A program made the translations under genes and the position numbers. From positions 1-10,977 of the forward strand of contig JAKSBB010001022.1 in assembly GCA_022361315.1 (NCBI GenBank): DNA of 10,977 nucleotides. The letters are read 5' to 3'. Shown piece by piece: positions 5,045 through 10,977 of this stretch (position 1 is its first letter; each line of letters opens with the position of its first letter). Source of the stretch: Desulfobacterales bacterium (GTDB taxonomy: Bacteria; Desulfobacterota; Desulfobacteria; Desulfobacterales; Desulfobacteraceae). Below the pieces are notes generated by a model. That model did not search any database. It was not told the origin of the DNA and saw nothing but the letters and a program-made list of their open reading frames with translations.

Positions 5045-6607
5045 GTGCGTACCCCGGCATTGAATCAATTGTTCCCGGATGTGGATCCGGCCGAGATGTC
5101 TCTCATTCCGGTTCTGGACCATTTCCACGAGGGGGTAATCATCACCGATGCAACCGGAATAATTTTATACATCAACAGCCTCCAGGAAGAAATCGATGAT
5201 CTGAAACTTAGGGATATCCGGGGGAAAAACATCTCAGACGTCTACCGGGTGGACGAAGGACAAAGCCCGGTGACCCAATGTATTCAGACCGGAACACGAA
5301 TTGAAAACCTGGCCTGCTTTTACAGGACCCGAATGGGTAAAGTGGTCAACTCCCTGCACAATGTGACGCCCCTATACGCCCGGGACCGCCTGGTGGGCAT
5401 CCTATGCTTCATCCGGGCCTACAGCCTGCTGGAACAGGAACTGGCAGCATTTTCCGAACCTGCCAACATCAACTATATGCGGAAGACGGACCGCTCCCAT
5501 TCAAAGTCCAGGGAGAAACGCTTGAAAAACGGCACCCGGTTTACCTTTGACGACATCATCGGACAAGCCCCGAATTTCAAATCCGCCATAGAAGCCTCCC
5601 GGCTGGCATCAGACTCACCTTCCACAGTGATGCTCTTCGGAGAGACCGGCGCGGGCAAAGAGCTGATTGCCCAGTCCATCCACAACCGGAGTCAAAGAAG
5701 CGACAATCCCTATGTGGCCCTCAACTGCGCCGCTATCCCGGAAAACCTGCTTGAAGGCATATTATTCGGCACCACAAAAGGGGCATTCACCGGTGCCACC
5801 GACAAACCCGGACTTTTTGAAAAGGCCAGCGGCGGCACCCTTTTTCTGGATGAAATCAATTCCATGTCCATGGGGCTGCAGGCCAAACTGCTCCGGGTAC
5901 TTCAGGAACGGAGGATCCGCCGGGTGGGCGCCCTCCATGAGATCCCCCTGGACCTGAAAATCATCTCCTCCGTGAACGAGGATCCCCACGAAGCGGTGAA
6001 ACGAGACAGGCTCAGGGCCGACCTGCTCTACCGCCTGGGGGTGGTGTTCATCCGTATCCCTCCCCTCCGGGAACGCCGGGAAGACCTGCCGGACCTGGTG
6101 ACCCACTTCATCCGCAAGTACAACGCAATCATGGAAAAACAGGTGCGCCGTGTATCCGGGAACGTCATGGCTCTGTTTACCGCCTATGCCTGGCAGGGAA
6201 ACGTCAGGGAGCTTGAACACGTGATCGAAGGGGCCATGAACCTGGTCAGGGACCAACGGGTGATTCGCCGCAGCCACCTCTCGGTTCATATCGGCGGTTT
6301 GCCCACCATCGGCCATCCACACGAACATGCATCCGAACGGCCACCGGAGCAGGTACGGCCTTCCCATAAGTTGTCCGAGGCCCACACTCCGAACAATCAC
6401 CCGGGCGAAGGCTTTGCCGAAAGCCGCCGGCAGCATGAGGTCCGGGTCATCCGGGACACCCTCGGCCAGACCAGTGGCAATGTGGCCAAGGCCGCCAGAC
6501 ATTTACAGCTTTCCCCCCAGCTCCTCCATTACAAGTTGAAAAAATACGGCATCTCTGCGGTAGCATTTAAGCCATTGATGGGGCCCTCAAAAACATCAAA
6601 AAGATAA
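5045..6607 (+). CDS. PAS domain sigma-54 enhancer-binding transcriptional activator, RocR-like
   Basis: A 520-residue regulator that would use ATP hydrolysis to open sigma-54 RNA polymerase promoters. Domains in order: a PAS-like sensor (about 18-130), AAA+ domain (about 168-402) and Fis-type helix-turn-helix (about 463-502, GNVAKAARHLQLSPQLLHYKLKKYGI region). AAA+ motifs are intact: Walker A GETGAGKE (199-206), the sigma-54 contact loop GAFTGA (246-251), Walker B GGTLFLDE (263-270), PPLRER (339-344) and WQGNVREL (383-390). LLEGILFGTTKGAFTGA and TDKPGLFE are typical of the RocR group, which controls amino-acid catabolism. There is no receiver domain, so a ligand or redox signal through PAS is more likely than phosphorylation. 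The linker before the DNA-binding domain (411-452) holds eight histidines. GTG 5045 is chosen because AGGAGG (5033-5038) lies six bases upstream. The gene diverges from the membrane protein and probably activates the sigma-54 promoter at 6739. Confidence 0.93.
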   Translation: MRTPALNQLFPDVDPAEMSLIPVLDHFHEGVIITDATGIILYINSLQEEIDDLKLRDIRGKNISDVYRVDEGQSPVTQCIQTGTRIENLACFYRTRMGKVVNSLHNVTPLYARDRLVGILCFIRAYSLLEQELAAFSEPANINYMRKTDRSHSKSREKRLKNGTRFTFDDIIGQAPNFKSAIEASRLASDSPSTVMLFGETGAGKELIAQSIHNRSQRSDNPYVALNCAAIPENLLEGILFGTTKGAFTGATDKPGLFEKASGGTLFLDEINSMSMGLQAKLLRVLQERRIRRVGALHEIPLDLKIISSVNEDPHEAVKRDRLRADLLYRLGVVFIRIPPLRERREDLPDLVTHFIRKYNAIMEKQVRRVSGNVMALFTAYAWQGNVRELEHVIEGAMNLVRDQRVIRRSHLSVHIGGLPTIGHPHEHASERPPEQVRPSHKLSEAHTPNNHPGEGFAESRRQHEVRVIRDTLGQTSGNVAKAARHLQLSPQLLHYKLKKYGISAVAFKPLMGPSKTSKR

Positions 6608-6635
6608 AAATAACAAAATCAATCAAAGGATAAAT

Positions 6636-6651
6636 ATCAAATAAATTTGAT
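6636..6651 (+). promoter_or_regulatory. Palindrome, candidate upstream activating site for the sigma-54 regulator
   Basis: ATCAAATAAATTTGAT has perfect 7-bp arms around two bases, with further partial symmetry out to 6631-6656. Its centre is about 96 bp upstream of the -24 element at 6739, the distance usual for enhancer-binding protein sites. The sequence AATAAATTTGAT recurs exactly at 8816-8827 before the glutamate-synthase homologue. Binding by the neighbouring regulator is inference. Confidence 0.5.
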
Positions 6652-6695
6652 TTATATTCTTTATATGCCTTATCCAACCACCTTGTAGTTTCACT

Positions 6696-6719
6696 CGATC
6701 CCTTGCCAGTAAGGGGTCG
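6696..6719. repeat. 24-bp inverted repeat between the palindrome and the sigma-54 promoter
   Basis: CGATCCCTT (6696-6704) and AAGGGGTCG (6711-6719) pair over 9 bp with one mismatch (a G-U pair in RNA) around GCCAGT. It lies 20 bp upstream of the -24 element. It has no following T-run. It may be a second protein site, or the folded 3' end of the regulator mRNA. Confidence 0.4.
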
Positions 6720-6738
6720 CAGCCCAGCCTCCAACATC

Positions 6739-6754
6739 TGGCACACCCGTTGCA
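6739..6754 (+). promoter_or_regulatory. Sigma-54 (-24/-12) promoter of the amine oxidase-ridA operon
   Basis: TGGCACACCCGTTGCA matches the TGGCAC-N5-TTGCA consensus in all invariant positions, with GG (6740-6741) and GC (6752-6753) exactly 10 bp apart. Transcription should start near 6765, giving a leader of about 100 bases before the ATG at 6866. It follows directly the gene for a sigma-54 activator, which strongly supports the assignment. Confidence 0.88.
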
Positions 6755-6865
6755 CCCCCCTGTTTCCAGAGCAATCATTCAACCCGGGGATAAATACCAT
6801 CCATAACCGGATGCAAACCCGGACCAAACAACATCACCCCGATGCCGGGGACAGCGAGGTAAATT

Positions 6866-8257
6866 ATGAGAGATGTTATTGTTGTGGGTGCCGGTATTGC
6901 CGGCCTCTCTGCCGCCTGGCGGCTGCGCAGGCGAGATATCCTGGTTCTTGAAGCTGACCACCGGGTTGGCGGCAGGGTGCAGTCCCAGCGGCGCGGCCCA
7001 TACTGGCTCAACTGGGGCGGCCATGTCTATGCCGGCCCCGGCTCTGCCACGGATGATCTGGTGAATTCCGTGGGTGTGGAATCCATTCCCGTCCCCGGCC
7101 TGCTCAAGGGCCTGGCCATGAAGGGAAAACTATTTCTGGACGGCCGGGTGGAAACCATCCCCTTCCGGGTACCCATGTCCATGAAAGCCAGGGCTGATAT
7201 CATGCGGGCCGGCGCAAAAGTCCGCCTTGCGGTCCGCAACTTCGGCAAAATGGTGGAACGGCTGCCGGTTGAAGATTTCAGGGTTCATCAGCAACGGGTT
7301 TATGAGTTCATGAATGACACGAGCTTTGCCGATTTCACCGGGAAGCTGACACCTGAAGCAGACGCCCTGGTCCGCCCCACTGTCAGCCGGTCCTCCGGAA
7401 ACCCGGACCAGATATCTGCCGGGGCCGGTATTGGGTACTTCAACCTGGTCTGGAGTAAAGGGGACGGCCAGGGCCTCACCCGGAACATCCTGGGTGGCCC
7501 GTCCACCCTCACCCACACCATCGCCTCGGCTTTAGGTGACCGCCTGGCCCTGGGCGCCCGGGTGGATGAAGTGGTTCACAGGACCAATTCCGTTGTGGTG
7601 CGCTACACCCAAAACGGCGTCTCCCACGAGGAAGAAGCCCGGTATGCCGTCCTGGCCACCCAGGCCCCCATTACCCGGAAAATTGCCGTGGACATTGATG
7701 AAAACTCACGCAACGCCCTGGAACTCATCCAGTACGGCCCCTACGTCAGCGCCGCCTTTCTCACCGACGAAACCGGTGAACAGGTCTGGGACGATACCTA
7801 TGCCATCGCCACACCGGAGCGTTCCTTCAACGTGGCCTTCAACATGTCCAACGCGGTGCGCCACTTTGAACCTTTCCGCCAGACGGGATCCAGCTTTATG
7901 GTATTTTCCCCTGCCGATCTGGGCAGGGATCTTATCCGCCGGCCGGAGCAGGAAATCCTGAATATCTACCTGAAAGACCTGGATGATATTTTCCCCGGCT
8001 TCAGCAACCGGGTGACCGAAGCCCGGGTGGAAAGCTGGGATCTGGGTCTGCCCTATTGCTTCCCGGGCCGGGCCAAACTCCAGCCCTTCCTGAACCATCC
8101 CCTGGGCCGGGTTTACCTGGCCGGGGACTACCTGGGTACCTTTTACACCGAAACATCTATCCAGACCGGCTACAGTTCTGCCACGGATATCTTAAGCCAC
8201 CTGGGCACGGAAACCATGTCCTGTGCCAGAACCCACACCCAAAAGGCCTGTGCCTGA
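6866..8257 (+). CDS. FAD-dependent amine oxidase-like oxidoreductase
   Basis: A 463-residue flavoprotein of the amine oxidase / protoporphyrinogen oxidase superfamily. The FAD dinucleotide fold is complete at the N-terminus: VIVVGAGIAGLSAA (4-17), then LEADHRVGGRVQS (28-40) with the GG motif that contacts FAD. The C-terminal FAD segment is VYLAGDYLGTFYTETSIQTG (416-435), also typical. No signal peptide or membrane anchor is visible, so it is probably cytoplasmic. Start: ATG 6866, with GAGGT (6856-6860) upstream. It is the first gene behind the sigma-54 promoter and is followed after 14 bp by a RidA-family gene. Because RidA hydrolyses reactive imines and enamines, this pairing favours oxidation of an amine or amino acid to an imine. 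The substrate cannot be read from the sequence, and a desaturase- or HemY-like activity is not excluded. The electron acceptor in an anaerobe would not be oxygen. Confidence 0.88.
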   Translation: MRDVIVVGAGIAGLSAAWRLRRRDILVLEADHRVGGRVQSQRRGPYWLNWGGHVYAGPGSATDDLVNSVGVESIPVPGLLKGLAMKGKLFLDGRVETIPFRVPMSMKARADIMRAGAKVRLAVRNFGKMVERLPVEDFRVHQQRVYEFMNDTSFADFTGKLTPEADALVRPTVSRSSGNPDQISAGAGIGYFNLVWSKGDGQGLTRNILGGPSTLTHTIASALGDRLALGARVDEVVHRTNSVVVRYTQNGVSHEEEARYAVLATQAPITRKIAVDIDENSRNALELIQYGPYVSAAFLTDETGEQVWDDTYAIATPERSFNVAFNMSNAVRHFEPFRQTGSSFMVFSPADLGRDLIRRPEQEILNIYLKDLDDIFPGFSNRVTEARVESWDLGLPYCFPGRAKLQPFLNHPLGRVYLAGDYLGTFYTETSIQTGYSSATDILSHLGTETMSCARTHTQKACA

Positions 8258-8271
8258 TATAAGGAGATACC

Positions 8272-8649
8272 ATGAAAGAAATCATTGCCACCCCGAACGC
8301 CCCGGAAGCCGTCGGCCCCTATTCCCAGGCCGTCCGTTACAAAGACATGCTCTACCTCTCGGGCCAGATCGCCCTGGACCCCGAAACCGGCCAACTGGAG
8401 CGAGACAGCATCGCCACCCAGACCCGCCGCTGCATGGAAAACATCAAGGCTGTCGTCACCGCTGCCGGCGGCACCATGGAAAACGTATTGAAATGCACCG
8501 TATTCCTCTCATCCATGGACCACTTCGCCGAGATGAACGCCGTTTACGCCACCTATTTTGCTGATGCCCCGCCCGCCCGGATTACCGTGGCCTCGGCAGG
8601 GATTTACGACAACCTCGACGTTGAAATCGACGTGGTTGCAGGACTTTAA
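8272..8649 (+). CDS. RidA family reactive imine/enamine deaminase
   Basis: A 125-residue protein of normal length for the RidA/YjgF/YER057c/UK114 family, which forms trimers and hydrolyses imines such as 2-iminopropionate to keto acid and ammonia. Family blocks are GPYSQA (15-20), LYLSGQIALDP (27-37), NVLKCTVFLSSM (71-82) and PPARITV (100-106). Arg103 corresponds to the catalytic Arg105 of E. coli RidA and Glu118 to its conserved Glu, so activity is expected. The segment before this Glu reads AGIYDNLDVEID rather than the usual LPxxxxVEIE, a modest divergence. AAGGAG (8261-8266) precedes the ATG, and the gap to the flavoprotein gene is 14 bp, so both belong to one operon. A likely role is hydrolysis of the imine made by the flavoprotein. 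Confidence 0.94.
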   Translation: MKEIIATPNAPEAVGPYSQAVRYKDMLYLSGQIALDPETGQLERDSIATQTRRCMENIKAVVTAAGGTMENVLKCTVFLSSMDHFAEMNAVYATYFADAPPARITVASAGIYDNLDVEIDVVAGL

Positions 8650-8679
8650 CCCTCCCCCACCCTTCCGAAGTACACACCG

Positions 8680-8704
8680 CCCCGGGCAGGTCCTCTGCCC
8701 GGGG
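8680..8704 (+). terminator. GC-rich hairpin after ridA, possible terminator
   Basis: CCCCGGGCAG (8680-8689) and CTGCCCGGGG (8695-8704) make a perfect 10-bp stem with a 5-base loop, 30 bases after the ridA stop. No T-run follows (CCTTAACG), so termination may be partial or the hairpin may stabilise the operon mRNA end and allow some readthrough into the next gene. Confidence 0.5.
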
Positions 8705-8790
8705 CCTTAACGCCCCCTGTCGTCTGGCTTTCGTCAATGCCTTTTAAATTGTCTCATTGTTTGAGATCCAAGTATTCCAAAGTGTTTCTA

Positions 8791-8827
8791 TTGACATGGA
8801 AAACCTTTTTATACTAATAAATTTGAT
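8791..8827 (+). promoter_or_regulatory. Candidate sigma-70 type promoter and shared 12-base site before the glutamate-synthase homologue
   Basis: A consensus -35 TTGACA (8791-8796) is followed at 18 bp by TAATAA (8815-8820), a fair -10; TACTAA at 15 bp is an alternative. Overlapping the -10 is AATAAATTTGAT (8816-8827), identical to part of the palindrome at 6636-6651. No sequence with the -24/-12 spacing is visible in 8650-8938, so this gene seems to have a different promoter type but perhaps a common regulator. The leader to ATG 8939 would be about 110 bases. Confidence 0.45.
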
Positions 8828-8938
8828 CAGTTATTTCACCTTTCCGACAAAGTTTCCGCCGCCCATTCTACACTTGGCGAAGACTTAAGTATACGTTAGC
8901 CCCTTACCGTTAATGCTTTTCAAAGGAGAAATAGATCT

Positions 8939-10597
8939 ATGGAGATGAGATTTTCTAAGTCCAACGATGTCCTGGGAACAATGAACCGCGGAAATCCATG
9001 TGAATCGAGCCTATGTACCCTGTGCCGGGCAGATTGCAAGGGAAAATGTGAAACCTGGCTGTCCAGTATGACGGGTCGCAAATTACTTTACCCCAGAAGT
9101 TTTGGCCTGGTAACCGCAGGCGGAAACAATACCACCCACCTGGGGGTCTCCTACAACTCCCTGAGAATTCAGGGCTATGCCTATGGCGCGCAGGGGATGA
9201 CGGATGACCTGACCAACAGCCCGGATGACTGTATATTTCCCAATGTCAGCCTTGAGACGACCTTTGGCAGACGGATGAAAACCAAAGTGCGTATGCCGCT
9301 GATGACCGGCGCTTTGGGATCGACCTTCATTGCGCAAAAATACTGGGATGCATTTGCTATTGGTGGCGCACTTGTGGGTATTCCCGTGGTCATCGGTGAG
9401 AATGTGGTGGGCGTAGACAGAGAATCCTACATCGATTCCAGCGACATCCGGCAGGGTAAAATTAAACGCGCCCCGGAACTGGATCGCCGCATTGAGACCT
9501 ACCTGCGCTATTACGATGGCTATGGTGCAATCATCGTCCAGCTCAACGTTGAGGACACCCGGAACGGGGTGGCCGAATACGTTGTGGATAAATACGGGGA
9601 CAAATGTATTATCGAGCTCAAGTGGGGGCAAGGTGCAAAAAATATCGGCGGTGAAATCCAGGTCAGAAGCCTGGACTACGCCATGTTCCTGAAAGAGCGC
9701 GGTTATGTCGTGGACCCTGACCCTTCATTGCCGGAGGTCCAACAGGGGTTTGAACAAGGCGCCATCAAATCATTTGCCCGTCACAGCCGCCTTGGCGCCA
9801 CCCACCTGGGAACCGTGTCCCAGGTTCAGGAAGATTTCATGCACTCCGTGGAATATCTCCGCAGTCTGGGGTTTGAAAGAATAACCCTGAAAACAGGCTC
9901 CTACGGTATGGAAGAATTGGCCATGGCCATCAAATTTTCCACGGACGCCGAACTTGACCTGCTGACCATTGACGGTTCAGGCGGCGGCACCGGCATGAGT
10001 CCCTGGAACATGATGCAAAGCTGGGGGGTTCCTTCGATCAATCTCCATGCAAAAGCCCATGAATACGCCGATATCCTGTCTGCCAAAGGTAAAACTGTGG
10101 TGGATATGTCCTTTGCAGGGGGCTTTGCTCTGGAAGATCACATTTTTAAAGCCATCGCGTTGGGGGCGCCCTATACCAAACTGGTTTGCATGGGCCGGGC
10201 CATCATGATACCGGGGTTCCTTGGTGCCAATATAGAGGGTGCCATTAATCCGGAACGCCGGGCAGATGTCAGCGGGAACTGGAACGAATTGCCAAAAACC
10301 GTTCTCCAGGTGGGGAAAACCGCTGAAGAAATTTTTGCCGGCTACCATGACCTTGCAGATAAAATCGGCAAAGATGAAATGGCCAATATCCCCTATGGGG
10401 CTATTGCTTTTTATACCTTAGCCGATAAGTTGGGTTGTGGTCTCCAACAGCTGATGGCCGGGGCCAGGAAATTCTCATTGGACCAGATCTCCCGACACGA
10501 GATTTTTGCCGGCAACCGGGAAACCGCTGTGGAAACGGGCATTCCCCATGTCAGTGATGTGAATAATGAAAGTGCGAAAAAGATATTGAACAGTTAA
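8939..10597 (+). CDS. Stand-alone FMN-binding glutamate synthase domain protein with N-terminal cysteine cluster
   Basis: A 552-residue protein homologous to the FMN/synthase domain of the glutamate synthase large subunit. Recognisable parts are the barrel blocks MPLMTGALGSTF (119-130), GGALVGIPVVIGENVVG (142-158), IIELKWGQGAKNIGGEI (224-240), TIDGSGGGTGMSPW (343-356) and the flavin-phosphate region MSFAGGFALEDHIFKAIALG (390-409). The glutaminase domain of full GltB is absent (no N-terminal catalytic Cys), as is the C-terminal helix domain. The three cysteines that bind the [3Fe-4S] cluster after the FMN site of GltB are also not conserved; only C417 is near. Instead five cysteines lie at 21, 26, 29, 33 and 37 (CTLCRADCKGKCETW region), suggesting another Fe-S cluster. 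It may use ammonia, or another electron donor and substrate, so a glutamate synthase reaction is not assured. Start ATG 8939 follows AAAGGAG (8922-8928). It lies 289 bp after ridA. Confidence 0.88.
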   Translation: MEMRFSKSNDVLGTMNRGNPCESSLCTLCRADCKGKCETWLSSMTGRKLLYPRSFGLVTAGGNNTTHLGVSYNSLRIQGYAYGAQGMTDDLTNSPDDCIFPNVSLETTFGRRMKTKVRMPLMTGALGSTFIAQKYWDAFAIGGALVGIPVVIGENVVGVDRESYIDSSDIRQGKIKRAPELDRRIETYLRYYDGYGAIIVQLNVEDTRNGVAEYVVDKYGDKCIIELKWGQGAKNIGGEIQVRSLDYAMFLKERGYVVDPDPSLPEVQQGFEQGAIKSFARHSRLGATHLGTVSQVQEDFMHSVEYLRSLGFERITLKTGSYGMEELAMAIKFSTDAELDLLTIDGSGGGTGMSPWNMMQSWGVPSINLHAKAHEYADILSAKGKTVVDMSFAGGFALEDHIFKAIALGAPYTKLVCMGRAIMIPGFLGANIEGAINPERRADVSGNWNELPKTVLQVGKTAEEIFAGYHDLADKIGKDEMANIPYGAIAFYTLADKLGCGLQQLMAGARKFSLDQISRHEIFAGNRETAVETGIPHVSDVNNESAKKILNS

Positions 10598-10601
10598 TAT
10601 A

Positions 10602-10633
10602 ATCGTGAGTTCGGTTAATAACCGCCCCACGAT
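10602..10633 (+). repeat. Nested inverted repeats right after the glutamate-synthase homologue
   Basis: ATCGTG (10602-10607) pairs with CACGAT (10628-10633), and inside it CGGTT (10612-10616) pairs with AACCG (10620-10624) around a 3-base loop. The structure starts four bases after the stop codon and precedes the terminator at 10644. Role unknown; it may be an mRNA 3'-end fold. Confidence 0.4.
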
Positions 10634-10643
10634 GAAATCCGGC

Positions 10644-10678
10644 CAAAAGGCTTTCAGCGTTTTGCTGAAAGCCTTTTG
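10644..10678. terminator. Bidirectional intrinsic terminator
   Basis: A perfect 15-bp stem, CAAAAGGCTTTCAGC (10644-10658) with its complement (10664-10678), and a 5-base loop. The stem ends carry an A-run and a T-run, so it works in both directions. It separates the glutamate-synthase homologue from the convergent gene at 10754. Confidence 0.9.
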
Positions 10679-10753
10679 ACTTTACCTCGGAGATTCGCAG
10701 ACCAACTCACCACTAAATGTCGGCGTCATACCGGTCGGCAATGGTGTAATGCG

Positions 10754-10977
10754 TTATTTTGAATGCCAGTATTGCCTGGGAATTGATTTGGTTTCCGGTG
10801 TCAGAAAGAGATTGGGGATCTCTATCCTGATCCTGTGGTGTAAATCGGCCTTTTCCAAGGCGGGCCTGATCAGGGGATGATTATAAAAGAAACGGGGGTA
10901 ACTGCCGTCAGCATAGGCGTTGAGAAACCCCTGGGTGATCATATCCGCCAGGGCCAGGTTTGAGGGATTTACAAAAA
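10754..10977 (-). CDS. C-terminal part of a probable periplasmic solute-binding (family 3-like) protein
   Basis: An open frame enters from the right edge and ends at TAA (10754-10756), leaving about 74 residues. It reads FVNPSNLALADMITQGFLNA and continues with YADGSYPRFFYNHPLIRPAL, then a stretch rich in basic residues and ending IEIPNLFLTPET. The order (residue block on counting a helix with an ADGSY turn, a Phe-rich segment, then an E-[IL]-x-N-P/L-F-L-x-PET tail) recalls the end of transporter substrate-binding proteins of the amino-acid ABC type found in Desulfobacterota. The Met at 10942 is internal, not the start. With the N-terminus, signal peptide and ligand lobe outside the window the call is tentative. 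The gene converges on the terminator at 10644-10678. Confidence 0.5.
   Translation of the reverse strand, partial: FVNPSNLALADMITQGFLNAYADGSYPRFFYNHPLIRPALEKADLHHRIRIEIPNLFLTPETKSIPRQYWHSK

Noticed and set aside
5762..6502. 246-codon minus-strand open frame inside the regulator gene
   Set aside because: It lies opposite the fully motif-supported AAA+ domain; high GC third positions commonly leave such antisense frames open.
8724..8742. TGGC...TGCC sequence resembling a sigma-54 promoter before the GltB-like gene
   Set aside because: The GG-to-GC distance is 11 bp rather than the strictly required 10, and the flanking consensus bases are poor.
8931..8940. Perfect palindrome ATAGATCTAT just before the GltB-like start codon
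   Set aside because: Ten bases only, containing a common restriction-type palindrome; it merely fills the space between the ribosome-binding site and ATG.
9083..9631. 182-codon minus-strand open frame inside the GltB-like gene
   Set aside because: Antisense to conserved FMN-barrel sequence, with no domain signature of its own.
1..10977. CRISPR, transposon, prophage, toxin-antitoxin or defence system
   Set aside because: No regularly spaced repeats, terminal inverted repeats, integrase, transposase, nuclease or toxin-like genes are visible; all sizeable genes are metabolic, regulatory or electron-transfer.

Overview
The window looks like chromosome of an anaerobic, probably sulfate-reducing member of the Desulfobacterota (Desulfobacterales-like). 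This rests on a secreted multiheme cytochrome of the tetraheme c3 type, a CooT-family nickel protein, a DUF3842 protein, a GltA/NfnB-type flavoprotein and a stand-alone FMN-domain glutamate synthase homologue found together. No organism name can be read directly from the sequence. I see no tRNA, rRNA, CRISPR array, insertion sequence or phage gene.

Left part (1-4767). The window opens inside the 3' end of a plus-strand gltA/nfnB-like gene, closed by a strong bidirectional terminator (631-663). Four minus-strand genes follow, read right to left: a duplicated (2 x 4 heme) cytochrome c3, dTMP kinase (tmk), a DUF3842 protein and a CooT-family protein. tmk, DUF3842 and cooT are closely packed and may be co-transcribed; the cytochrome has its own candidate promoter and a possible terminator. 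Further right, also on minus, is a membrane protein with an N-terminal B-box-like zinc finger, several membrane spans and a helical, TPR-like C-terminal domain.

Right part (5045-10597). A PAS-AAA+-Fis regulator of the sigma-54 enhancer-binding class (RocR-like) diverges from the membrane protein. Downstream lies a near-perfect -24/-12 sigma-54 promoter (6739-6754) with an AT-rich palindrome about 100 bp upstream, then an FAD-dependent amine-oxidase-like flavoprotein and a RidA-family imine deaminase separated by 14 bp. A separately led gene for a stand-alone FMN glutamate-synthase domain with an N-terminal cysteine cluster follows; its leader shares a 12-base sequence with the palindrome. The most economical reading is a regulated module for oxidising an amine or amino acid: the flavoprotein makes an imine, RidA hydrolyses it, and the glutamate-synthase homologue handles the nitrogen or the electrons. 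The substrate is unknown.

Right edge (10598-10977). A 15-bp bidirectional terminator separates this module from the C-terminus of a convergent minus-strand gene, probably a periplasmic solute-binding protein, which runs off the window.
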